From NCBI GenBank assembly GCA_019694435.1, contig JAIBBZ010000009.1:62001-126000 (forward strand): a DNA stretch of 64,000 nucleotides, written 5' to 3'. Below the pieces are notes generated by a model. The model was given only the letters and a program-made list of their open reading frames with translations, did not search any database and was not told the origin of the DNA. Positions 12,253-19,815 of the stretch are shown piece after piece. The stretch is from Pirellulales bacterium (GTDB taxonomy: Bacteria; Planctomycetota; Planctomycetia; Pirellulales; JAEUIK01). The translations under genes and the position numbers were made by a program. Within the stretch, counting starts at the first letter, position 1, and every line of letters starts with the position of its first letter.

Positions 12253-13241
12253 GGGCGGCGCCGCGATGCGACCTCAGGATTGACCCAATGCGGCAGCGGC
12301 TCGCCGCGCACTCCGGCCAGCAGGTTTGCCGCGGCGATCTCGGCCATGCCGTTGCGGCTGGTGACCGTAGCGCTGGCGATGTGCGGGACGAGCACACAAT
12401 TGGGTAAGAACAGTAACGGCGTCTGCGGATCGGGCGGCTCGGGATCGGTCACATCCAGGCCCGCGGCAAAGATCGTGCCGCGCTGGAGCGCCTCGATCAG
12501 GTCCGCCTCGACCACCAACGGTCCGCGCGCCGTGTTGACCAGCACCGCGGTCGGCTTCATCTTGCGAAACGCGGCCGCGTTGAACACTCCGCGCGTGGTG
12601 TCATTGAGATCGGCATGAATGGACACGAAATCGGACAACGAGAGCAGCTCGTCGAATTCGACCCGGCGGGCCCCCAATTGTTGTTCCGCATCGCGGTTGT
12701 GGTGCGGATCGCAGTAGACGATCTGCATGCCCCAACCCCAGTACATGCGCCGCGCCACGGCGGAGCCGATGCGGCCCATGCCCAGGATGCCCAGCGTCTT
12801 GCCTTCCAGGTCCTGGCCGATGTGGCCTAGCGGTTCCCAGGTCTTCCAGTGCCCTTGCCGCGCGTAGAGATGGCTTTCGAGAATCCGTCGCGAGGCGGCG
12901 AGCAACAGCGCCACGGCCAGGTCGGCCGTGGCCTCGGTCAAAACTCCAGGCGTGTTGCCCACGCAGACGCCCCGAGCCGTGGCGGCCGAAACGTCGATGT
13001 TGTTGAAACCCACGGCGAAGTTGCTGACGACCTTCAACCGCGGCGCGGCGTCGAGCAGCTCGCCGTCGATCTTCTCGGTGAGCAGTGCCAGCAGGCCATC
13101 GCAGCGGGCGACCTTTTCGAGCAGCACGTCGCGCGGCGGCGGCAGCGGCTCGTTCCACACCTCCGCGTCGCAGGCTTCGAGGACGCGCGCCAACCCCGCC
13201 TCGGGAATCCTCCGGGTCACAAACACCTGGGGACGAGTCAT
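12249..13241 (-). CDS. D-isomer-specific 2-hydroxyacid dehydrogenase (glyoxylate/hydroxypyruvate reductase type)
   Basis: A 330-residue NAD(P)-dependent dehydrogenase that reduces 2-oxoacids such as glyoxylate or hydroxypyruvate. The Rossmann loop GMGRIGSAVARR, NTARGPLVVEADL with the catalytic Arg, DVTDPEPPDP with the catalytic Glu and PHIASAT with the catalytic His are all present. The PHIAS...TRNGM ending and length suit the GRHPR branch, but substrate preference is inferred. ATG 13241 is chosen with GAGG five nt upstream; GTG 13247 would overlap that site. It is the upstream member of a coupled pair with the TPR membrane protein, which has no obvious metabolic link. Confidence 0.92.
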   Translation of the reverse strand: MTRPQVFVTRRIPEAGLARVLEACDAEVWNEPLPPPRDVLLEKVARCDGLLALLTEKIDGELLDAAPRLKVVSNFAVGFNNIDVSAATARGVCVGNTPGVLTEATADLAVALLLAASRRILESHLYARQGHWKTWEPLGHIGQDLEGKTLGILGMGRIGSAVARRMYWGWGMQIVYCDPHHNRDAEQQLGARRVEFDELLSLSDFVSIHADLNDTTRGVFNAAAFRKMKPTAVLVNTARGPLVVEADLIEALQRGTIFAAGLDVTDPEPPDPQTPLLFLPNCVLVPHIASATVTSRNGMAEIAAANLLAGVRGEPLPHWVNPEVASRRRP

Positions 13242-13286
13242 GTACACCTCGTGCGTTCGAACCGGTTGTCGGACCCGCGATCCTCG

Positions 13287-15119
13287 TCAGCCGGATCCGA
13301 GACTTTCATAGCGTGTAATTTGCGCGCCGACCAGCCGCAGGCTGCCGCGCCAAAAGTCCGGCTGGCGAATGTCGATCCCGAACCGCGCCGCCAAGGGCGC
13401 GGCGTAGTCCTGCCCGGTATCGCGCAGCAGTTCCCCGTAACGCGGCAAGAAGCTCGCGCCCTCGCGGCGATAGATGGCATACAGGCCGGTCGCGAACAGA
13501 TGGCCGAACGCGTACGGAAAGTTGTAGAAGTTGTCCTGGTACGCGTAGTAATGTGGCTTCCAAAGCCACATGAAGGGGTGATAAGTGGCCTCGTCGACCG
13601 CGTCGGCATAGGTCTCGCGCTGCGCCGCGAGCATCAGTTCGCAAAGTTCCTCGGGCGCCAATTCGCTCGCGGCCCTTCGTTCGAGCAAGGCCGTCTCGAA
13701 CAGGAACCGGGAACTGATATCGAGGCAGACCTGCGTCGCCCCGGTGAGCTGCGTTTCGAGGATCGCCAACTGCTCGTCGGGCCCGGCCGTGGCCAGGGCC
13801 GCCTCGGTGATCAGCGTCTCGCAGAAAATGCTCGCCGTTTCGGCCAGGATCATCGGGGCGCCGCGCAGCAAAGGGTCGAGGCCCGTTTGGCAGAAGTTGT
13901 GATAGGCGTGGCCCAATTCGTGGGCCAAGGTGCTCACGCCGTCGAAGCTGCCGTCGAAGTTGGCGAGAATCCGGCTCTGCTCGACGCGCATCACTTCCAT
14001 GCAAAACGCGCCGCCGCGTTTGCCGTCGCGCGTCTCGCCGTCGATCCAATGCTCGTCAAAGGCCCGGGCCGCAAACTCGCCTAGCTCGGGGGTGAATTGA
14101 GCGAACTTTTCGACGATGAGTGCACGCGCCTGGCTCCAGGTGAAGCGCCGCTGCGAAGCTCCCATCGGGGCGAACAGGTCCCACCATGGCAGCTTCTCGC
14201 GCCCGAGCTTTTGAGCCTTGCTGCGCAGATACCGACGGAACGCCGGGAAGTATTCGCGAATCGTGTCCAGCAGAGCGTCGAGAGTCGGCCGGTCGATCAG
14301 GTTGGCGTCGAGCGCCGCTGCCAGCACGCTGTCGCGCCCCCGGCGACGGGCCAGGTTGATCGCCGCCCCCTTGACGCTGTTCAGGCACGCGGCCACGGCG
14401 GTTTGCGCACTTCGCCAGCCGGCGAGTTCAGCGTGATACGCGGCCTCGCGCACCGCGGGGTCGGGGTCGGAGCAGAGATTGCGCACCGCCGTGATCGGCA
14501 GCGTCTCTTCCTGGTCGCCGCGCCGCAACTGCACCTTGATCTGGCTGGTGAGATTGCCCTGTAGCTTGCCGAAGGCGACCGGTCCATCGACGCACAATTC
14601 AGCCGCGAGCTCCTCGAGCGGCTCGCTCATCAGGTACCGGCTTTGCTCGGCCGCGCGGCGGAGAAAGAAACCGTGACGCGCGAGCAGTTCGCGGCCCGCG
14701 ATCAACTCGGTCAGCCGCGCTTCGAGCGATCCGATCCAGCCCTGCAATCGCACGAGCAGCGTACGCATGCGGGTGTTCAACGCTTCTAACCGCGACAATT
14801 CACGCTGGGCCTGCACATCGTAACTATCGGTCGTCAGCACGCCGTAGACGAACGACTCCAGCGTGCTGGAAAGCAAGACCAGGGCGCTGGTGCGCTGGAG
14901 CGCGGATTCAAGCACGTCGGCCAGCGTGATCGGCGATTCCGCGGGCGCAAGCTCGCGCCGGCGCACTTGCCCTTGATCGAAAAACGCCTCACAGGCGGCC
15001 AGGTCCTGACCGAGCCGCGCGACGTCCGCCTGGAATTCGGGCGAGGCGAGCGACGGGTAGATATTGGCCAGGTTCCAACGCGTGGGTTTGTCGTCGGGCG
15101 GAGTTTCGGCAGTGGGCAT
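13287..15119 (-). CDS. M3-family oligopeptidase (PepF-like)
   Basis: A 610-residue zinc metallopeptidase of the M3B/oligoendopeptidase F type, which cleaves short peptides in the cytoplasm. Seen: the N-terminal WNLANIYPSL segment typical of the family, an all-helical body, the HELGH zinc motif at residues 400-404 and the downstream glutamate in ASIFCETLITEAAL, followed by the conserved Y-rich C-terminal stretch (HYYAYQDNFYNFPYAFG). There is no signal peptide. ATG 15119 (MPTAETPPDD) was preferred to an upstream GTG at 15155. It is divergent from the CocE hydrolase gene, with 174 bp between them. Confidence 0.93.
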   Translation of the reverse strand: MPTAETPPDDKPTRWNLANIYPSLASPEFQADVARLGQDLAACEAFFDQGQVRRRELAPAESPITLADVLESALQRTSALVLLSSTLESFVYGVLTTDSYDVQAQRELSRLEALNTRMRTLLVRLQGWIGSLEARLTELIAGRELLARHGFFLRRAAEQSRYLMSEPLEELAAELCVDGPVAFGKLQGNLTSQIKVQLRRGDQEETLPITAVRNLCSDPDPAVREAAYHAELAGWRSAQTAVAACLNSVKGAAINLARRRGRDSVLAAALDANLIDRPTLDALLDTIREYFPAFRRYLRSKAQKLGREKLPWWDLFAPMGASQRRFTWSQARALIVEKFAQFTPELGEFAARAFDEHWIDGETRDGKRGGAFCMEVMRVEQSRILANFDGSFDGVSTLAHELGHAYHNFCQTGLDPLLRGAPMILAETASIFCETLITEAALATAGPDEQLAILETQLTGATQVCLDISSRFLFETALLERRAASELAPEELCELMLAAQRETYADAVDEATYHPFMWLWKPHYYAYQDNFYNFPYAFGHLFATGLYAIYRREGASFLPRYGELLRDTGQDYAAPLAARFGIDIRQPDFWRGSLRLVGAQITRYESLGSG

Positions 15120-15293
15120 GGCGATCTGGCTCGAGGCGACCAATCTGCGTTTCACGGGCGGTCCGGGGCCGCTGCAATGTACCCGCTGGCCAACGTTGGC
15201 GGCCAGGGTGCGGCAAGGCTATCATCGACCGCGCCGGCGGCTGCGCGTCTGCGCCGCGGGAGTTGACTTTTGATTGTCTGGGGAGGGTTGAAG

Positions 15294-16955
15294 ATGTCCT
15301 TGGTCAAGTCGCGCCGCCCGCAGTGGATTTTGCTTGCCGCGGCCGTGGTGCTGATGGGGTGGGCCGTTTCGCCGGCGGCCGGCGGACCGACCGAGTCGAT
15401 GGTGACCATGACCGACGGCACACGGCTGGCGGTCGACGTCTATTTGCCGGAGAACCGCGCGGCGAAGCTGCCGGCCATCTTCGTCAGCACGCCTTACAAC
15501 AAGTCGGGCGTGAAGGGATTCGCCGACGGTTTTCTGTCGCGCGGCTATGCGCTGGTCGTCGCCGATATTCGCGGCCGATTCAAATCGGAAGGCAACGACG
15601 CGATCATCTTTCACCATCACGGCTGGGCCAAGAACCACGACGGCCACGACCTGCTCCGTTGGATCGCCGCGCAAGAGTGGTCGAACGGCCGCGTCGGGTC
15701 CTACGGCGGATCGGCCGTCGGCATCACACAGAACATGCAGGCGCCCGGTGCCCCCGAATGTTTGCAGGCGCAGTACGTCGAAGTGGCGTTTTCCGACATG
15801 TATAGCCAATGCGCCTATCAGGGCGGGTGTTTTCGCCAATGCCTCTTGGAGGGCTGGCTGAAGGCCACGCAGATGGACCCGGAGAATCTCGCGTCCTTTG
15901 TCGCGCATCCCAACAAGGACGCCTTCTGGGCCGAACTCGATCCCGAATCGCAGGCCGCGCGCGTCAACGCGCCCGGCGTGTACGTCGGCGGGTGGTACGA
16001 CATCTTCGTACAAGGCACGATCAATTCGTTCACTTCGATTCAACAACAAGGGGAGCCCGGCGCGCGCGGACGCTGCCGGCTGGTTCTGGGGCCCTGGGCG
16101 CACGGCACTTTTGACGAGCTGACCTATCCGCCGAACTCGGAGCGGCGCCACGTCAAAGCGGCGGATCATTACCGCTGGTTCGACGCCCTGCTGAAAGACA
16201 CGGACAACGGCGTCGCGCAGGATCGGCCGGTGCACTACTACGTGATGGGTGACCCGACGGACAAGGAAGCACCAGGCAACTACTGGCGCGCCGCGGCCGA
16301 CTGGCCGCCGCCGGCCGAGGCGACCGCGTTCTTTTTTCACGCCGATGGCAAGCTCACGCGGCAGCCGCCCACCAGCGCCGGCACGTCGCGCAGCTACCGC
16401 TACGATCCGGGGAACCCGGTGCACACGATCGGCGGACAAAACCTGCTGATTCCCAAGGGGCCCATGGACCAGCGGCGCATCGAGGAGCGCGAAGACGTGC
16501 TGCTCTTCACCAGCGACCTGCTGGCCGAGCCGCTCGAAGTCACCGGGCGCATCACGGCACGGCTGTTCGTCTCCTCGGATTGCCCCGATACGGACTTCAC
16601 GGTCAAGCTGTGCGACGTCTATCCCGATGGTCGCTCGATGCTGGTGACCGATGGAATCTTGCGAGCCCGGCATCGCGTATCGCTGGCGAGCGAGGATTTT
16701 CTGACGCCCGGCGAGGTCTACGAGCTGGCGGTCGATCTGTGGAGCACTTCGCTGGTCTTCGCGCGGGGGCATCGTCTGCGCGTCGCCGTGTCGAGTTCGA
16801 ACAGTCCGCGATTCGAGCCCAATCCGAACACGGGCCACGCGTTTCGGGCCGACAAGGAGCAGCGCGTGGCGACGAACACGCTGCACCTGGCCGCCGACCG
16901 GGCGTCGCACATCGAACTGCCCATTTATCGCGGGCCGGAAGATCGCGAGCCCTGA
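15294..16955 (+). CDS. Exported CocE/NonD-family (S15-type) hydrolase
   Basis: The 553-residue product begins with an N-terminal signal peptide (basic MSLVKSRR, hydrophobic ILLAAAVVLMGWAV, then SPAAGG). An alpha/beta-hydrolase core of the cocaine esterase/X-Pro dipeptidyl-peptidase family follows: VADIRGRFKSEG, then the nucleophile elbow GSYGGSAVG. The C-terminal half is the PepX_C jelly roll (LEVTGRITARLFVSSDCPDTD). The family includes esterases, glutaryl-acylases and amidases, so the substrate is open; export suggests action on outside compounds. ATG 15294 has GGGAGG about 7 nt upstream. It is convergent with the acetamidase-family gene. Confidence 0.9.
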   Translation: MSLVKSRRPQWILLAAAVVLMGWAVSPAAGGPTESMVTMTDGTRLAVDVYLPENRAAKLPAIFVSTPYNKSGVKGFADGFLSRGYALVVADIRGRFKSEGNDAIIFHHHGWAKNHDGHDLLRWIAAQEWSNGRVGSYGGSAVGITQNMQAPGAPECLQAQYVEVAFSDMYSQCAYQGGCFRQCLLEGWLKATQMDPENLASFVAHPNKDAFWAELDPESQAARVNAPGVYVGGWYDIFVQGTINSFTSIQQQGEPGARGRCRLVLGPWAHGTFDELTYPPNSERRHVKAADHYRWFDALLKDTDNGVAQDRPVHYYVMGDPTDKEAPGNYWRAAADWPPPAEATAFFFHADGKLTRQPPTSAGTSRSYRYDPGNPVHTIGGQNLLIPKGPMDQRRIEEREDVLLFTSDLLAEPLEVTGRITARLFVSSDCPDTDFTVKLCDVYPDGRSMLVTDGILRARHRVSLASEDFLTPGEVYELAVDLWSTSLVFARGHRLRVAVSSSNSPRFEPNPNTGHAFRADKEQRVATNTLHLAADRASHIELPIYRGPEDREP

Positions 16956-16980
16956 CTCGGAGCGTGGTGACGGTGGGCGA

Positions 16981-17868
16981 TCAGCGCGCCGCGAGGTAGC
17001 GCTTGGCGAGCTTCGTGGCCACGGTGCCGTAGGCGTAGTAGCCGACCGAGATCTGGCCCACGTGCGTGAGCAGGTCATAGGCTCGCCAGCGATCCCAGCC
17101 ATAGTCGGCTTCCAGCCACTGAATCAGCCAGGCATAAGCCTGGGCGATCGAGCGTTCCATCGGGCAGCCGGTCGCCACGGTCATGATCTCGTCGGCCGTT
17201 TCGATGCGCGGGCCGGGCAGCAAGTGCGCCTTGCGCAGGTCGATGCGCAAGGTCGATACTGCGGGCATCTCCAGCCCGCTCGCCGAGAGCTCACCGTGGC
17301 CCATCGCGGCGTGCGCATCGCCCACGTAGAGCAGGCCGCCGGGTACGAACACCGGCAAGTAGATCGTGCTGCCGGGCCGCACCTCGACCAGGTCGAGATT
17401 GCCGCCATGGATGCCGGCGGGCAGGGTCGTCGGCACGCCGAACTCCGGCGCGGTGCCGATGCAACCCAGCATGGGGCGATACGGAATGGTGCACGTCTCG
17501 CTCCAATAAATCTGGCCGTCGCGAATCGGGCACACGTGCGTGCCGTGCGGGCACTCGTCGCCGAGCCATTCGGCGAGTTGCCGCGGGTCGCTTGTGCGCG
17601 TGGCGCATTGGCCGATCAGCGGTTCAATCGCGTCGATGGTCACCGCCAGGGCATCGCCCGGCTCGGCACCATTGATCCAGATTGGGCCGGTCTGGGGATT
17701 TCCCAAAGGCGCCTTGCGCTTGTCGCGCCGATCGGCGTCGGTGCGGATCTGGCCGCTGAAGGCGTCCTCGGTCTCGACCGCGACGGTTTCGCCCGGGTCG
17801 ATCTGGAGCCGTGGCTCGCTGAAGCGGCTGAATTCGTAGTACAGCGGTCCGAGGGTCAGGCGTTGCAT
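16981..17868 (-). CDS. Acetamidase/formamidase family protein
   Basis: A 295-residue FmdA/AmdA-family protein, cytoplasmic with no signal peptide. Family features: the GPIWINGAEPGDALAV segment near residue 65, the CIGTAPEFGVPTTLPAGIHGGNLDL block, the acidic and His-rich VGDAHAAMGHGE and a conserved C-terminal region. The family hydrolyses formamide or acetamide to ammonia and the acid. Some members act on other short amides, so only the class is claimed. ATG 17868 has GAGAAA about 6 nt upstream. Transcribed toward the CocE gene and divergent from the quinone oxidoreductase. Neither neighbour suggests a defined amide pathway. Confidence 0.9.
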   Translation of the reverse strand: MQRLTLGPLYYEFSRFSEPRLQIDPGETVAVETEDAFSGQIRTDADRRDKRKAPLGNPQTGPIWINGAEPGDALAVTIDAIEPLIGQCATRTSDPRQLAEWLGDECPHGTHVCPIRDGQIYWSETCTIPYRPMLGCIGTAPEFGVPTTLPAGIHGGNLDLVEVRPGSTIYLPVFVPGGLLYVGDAHAAMGHGELSASGLEMPAVSTLRIDLRKAHLLPGPRIETADEIMTVATGCPMERSIAQAYAWLIQWLEADYGWDRWRAYDLLTHVGQISVGYYAYGTVATKLAKRYLAAR

Positions 17869-18056
17869 CGCGGGTTTCTCCAGCAGGGCCTCATCGTAGC
17901 TCGCCGGTGGCCGACGCGCGTCTAAAATCTCTCGTGGCTCGGCTGTTGCGAAGCGCGCCGGCGAGGATCATGATTGACCCGCCGCAGGCGCCACGATTCG
18001 CGAATGCGGCAACCGACTGGGACAAATTCGATCCGCGTTGTGGAAAGTCAGCCCCG

Positions 18057-19031
18057 ATGAAGGTGCTCGAGATTCAGCGTTTTGGCGGCCCGGAGGTCAT
18101 GCAGTTGAACGATGCACCCGTGCCACAGCCGGGGCTCAAGCAAGCGCGCATCCGGGTCGAGGCGGCGGGACTGAATTACTCGGACATCATGATTCGCGAG
18201 GGCAAGTACCTCGACCGGATGAATCCTCCGCTGCGCTTGGGGCGCGAGTTTTGCGGCGTGATCGATGCACTCGGCGAGTCGCCCGGGCCGTGGACCGTGG
18301 GGCAACGCGTCGTCGGCACGGTGCCGGGCGGCGCGATGGGCGAGTTCGTCTGCGCACCGACGCCGGCGCTGTTGCCGTGCCCCGAGGGTCTGTCCCCCGA
18401 GCATGGTGCCGCATTCCTGATCGCCGGCCTGACCGCGATGCACTGCATCGACGACTGCACGCGTGTGCAAGCGGGCGAGACGGTGCTGATTCATGCCGCC
18501 GCCGGCGGCGTGGGCACGATCGCCATCCAGATTGCCCAAGCCCGCGGCGCGAAGGTCTTCGGCACCGCGTCGAGCGAAGCCAAATGTCGCCAGATCCGCG
18601 AACTGGGTGCCGAGGCAATCAATTACTCGGAGGGCGATTGGGTGGCCCGGTTGCGCGATCTGACCGGCGGCCGCGGCGCCGACGTGATCCTCGAGAGTGT
18701 CGGCGGCGACGTGTTTCGCCGCTCGTTCTTCGAGGCGTTGGCCGACTTCGGCCGGATGGTCGTCTACGGCCTCTCCAGCGGCCAGATGGTCCAGTTGGCC
18801 TCGATCGATCTGCTGGCTTCGAACAAGACCATCGGCGGCTACTATCTGGGCAGCTATTTCCCCAGGCATCTTGATCGCGTCGCCCTGGCCACGGGCAAAC
18901 TGATGCAATTGCTGGGCGAGGGCAAGCTGAAATTGATCGTGGGGCAGACGTTCCCCCTGACCGAAGCCGTGGCCGCATTCAATCTGATGCAGAACCGTCG
19001 GAACATCGGCAAGGTCGTGATCAAGCCGTAG
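18057..19031 (+). CDS. MDR-family quinone oxidoreductase-like NAD(P)H dehydrogenase
   Basis: A 324-residue zinc-free medium-chain dehydrogenase/reductase of the quinone oxidoreductase group. The N-terminus MKVLEIQRFGGPEVMQL is the classical start; PCPEGLSPEHGAAF, the cofactor loop HAAAGGVGTIAIQ and the GGRGADVILESVGGD segment follow. Structural zinc cysteines are absent, as expected for this group. The family reduces quinones or enoyl ketones with NADPH in the cytoplasm. The open frame reaches back to 17907, but the extra 50 codons have no family match and GGAAAG lies before ATG 18057. The 3' flank has only an imperfect GC-rich hairpin (about 19032-19064) without a convincing T run. Confidence 0.9.
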   Translation: MKVLEIQRFGGPEVMQLNDAPVPQPGLKQARIRVEAAGLNYSDIMIREGKYLDRMNPPLRLGREFCGVIDALGESPGPWTVGQRVVGTVPGGAMGEFVCAPTPALLPCPEGLSPEHGAAFLIAGLTAMHCIDDCTRVQAGETVLIHAAAGGVGTIAIQIAQARGAKVFGTASSEAKCRQIRELGAEAINYSEGDWVARLRDLTGGRGADVILESVGGDVFRRSFFEALADFGRMVVYGLSSGQMVQLASIDLLASNKTIGGYYLGSYFPRHLDRVALATGKLMQLLGEGKLKLIVGQTFPLTEAVAAFNLMQNRRNIGKVVIKP

Positions 19032-19354
19032 GCGGCGAACGCGTGTTCGTCCGCCGCCGCTTTGGTTGCGATCCGCCAAGTGTCCAGTTTTCTGATGCGC
19101 AGTTCGCCTGGCACCGATCCCATTTTCGGCGGCAGCGAGCCGCCGCCCGACACGATTGGACAACGTCAGGTTCGCGCGCGGCACCGACGATCGCGTCGAT
19201 TGCGTACGATTCGAGTAAATAAATCGGACCGTGGTCCAATTCGAAACCGTTGTTGTGCGGACCCCTGGCGCGACCCGATTCTGGCCGAGCCTGGGACGCG
19301 GCGTCTTGCAGCAAAGTGCGAGATTTCTCGGGTTTTGTCCGGCGCGCAATTCTC

Positions 19355-19384
19355 TTGACCGTTGACCGCCCTCTTGCATAGGAT
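19355..19384 (+). promoter_or_regulatory. Candidate sigma-70 promoter for the micro-ORF unit
   Basis: TTGACC at 19355-19360 is followed after 18 bp by TAGGAT at 19379-19384, a fair match to a housekeeping promoter. Transcription would begin near 19391 and give a leader of about 95 nt before the extended Shine-Dalgarno element. A second TTGACC at 19362 has no suitable -10 partner. The 19032-19354 stretch upstream has no credible gene; it holds only small GC-rich inverted repeats. Confidence 0.45.
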
Positions 19385-19486
19385 GCCCTGGCTTTCGGAG
19401 TCGGGGCTAACGTGGTCTCGGCTTGGCTAGAGAAGATCCTGGGGAGCCGCTTCTGGTGCGGCAGGACCGGGATTGGATTTAGTAAG

Positions 19487-19500
19487 AAAGGAGGTGATCC
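19487..19500 (+). promoter_or_regulatory. Full-length 14-nt Shine-Dalgarno element
   Basis: The bases AAAGGAGGTGATCC are the exact reverse complement of the universal bacterial 16S rRNA 3' end (GGATCACCTCCTTT). The GGAGG core ends 8 nt before the ATG at 19503. Ordinary genes here use 4-6 matching bases, so a complete 14-nt match is exceptional and is the reason the ten-codon ORF is taken seriously. Homology to 16S DNA ends at this point, so it is not an rRNA gene fragment. Confidence 0.85.
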
Positions 19501-19502
19501 GC

Positions 19503-19535
19503 ATGTGTAGTGGTGACCAGAGGTGGCTCGGATAA
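19503..19535 (+). CDS. Ten-residue micro-ORF (MCSGDQRWLG) behind a perfect SD
   Basis: ATG 19503 to TAA 19533-19535 encodes MCSGDQRWLG. It is placed 8 nt after the complete anti-SD complement at 19487-19500 and lies inside a unit bounded by a candidate promoter (19355-19384) and a strong terminator (19615-19661). A short hairpin, GCAGCC paired with GGCTGC, follows the stop codon. It could be a translated micropeptide, a leader peptide, or a decoy that loads 30S subunits on a small RNA. Nothing about its function is known to me. The downstream symporter begins 155 bp after the terminator, so attenuation of that operon is one option; an independent small transcript is another. Confidence 0.55.
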   Translation: MCSGDQRWLG

Positions 19536-19614
19536 CGAGCAGCCGACGGGCTGCCCGCGGCGCGTCCTCGTGACGTTTCCTGCTATCCGCAGCCACAGTC
19601 TGACGATCGATTCA

Positions 19615-19661
19615 GAAGGAGCCGGCCGAGGCATCGCCTTGACCGGCTCCTTCGTTTTTTT
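19615..19661 (+). terminator. Strong intrinsic terminator
   Basis: An 11-bp perfect stem, GAAGGAGCCGG (19615-19625) with CCGGCTCCTTC (19643-19653), closes a 17-nt loop and is followed by G and seven T residues (19655-19661). It is the best intrinsic terminator in this half of the window. It ends the micro-ORF transcript rather than the quinone oxidoreductase gene 580 bp upstream, and would block read-through into the symporter operon unless an alternative fold forms. Confidence 0.85.
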
Positions 19662-19815
19662 GCGATGCCGGCTCCGCGCTCGCAGGCGGTTGCGATCGGG
19701 GAGACCGTTCCCTTTCGTCGGCGCGGTGTGGTACGATCGGCCACCGTTCGCCCCGCCCCCTTCATCCTGCTGGGCGGACTGGGCACGACGCTCTGCAACC
19801 TGCCGCCATACGACG

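Noticed and set aside
19128-19144. GGCGGC/GCCGCC hairpin as terminator of the quinone oxidoreductase gene
   Set aside because: There is no T run after the stem and the stem is only 6 bp, not unusual in DNA of this base composition.
19487-19500. 16S rRNA gene 3' end fragment
   Set aside because: The 14 bases are complementary to the 16S tail, but the similarity stops there on both sides and a start codon follows at Shine-Dalgarno distance, so it is a ribosome-binding site, not an rRNA remnant.
19510-19815. N-terminal extension of the SSS symporter
   Set aside because: The in-frame extension would read through a strong intrinsic terminator and adds no transmembrane or family sequence; ATG 19816 is at the first helix.
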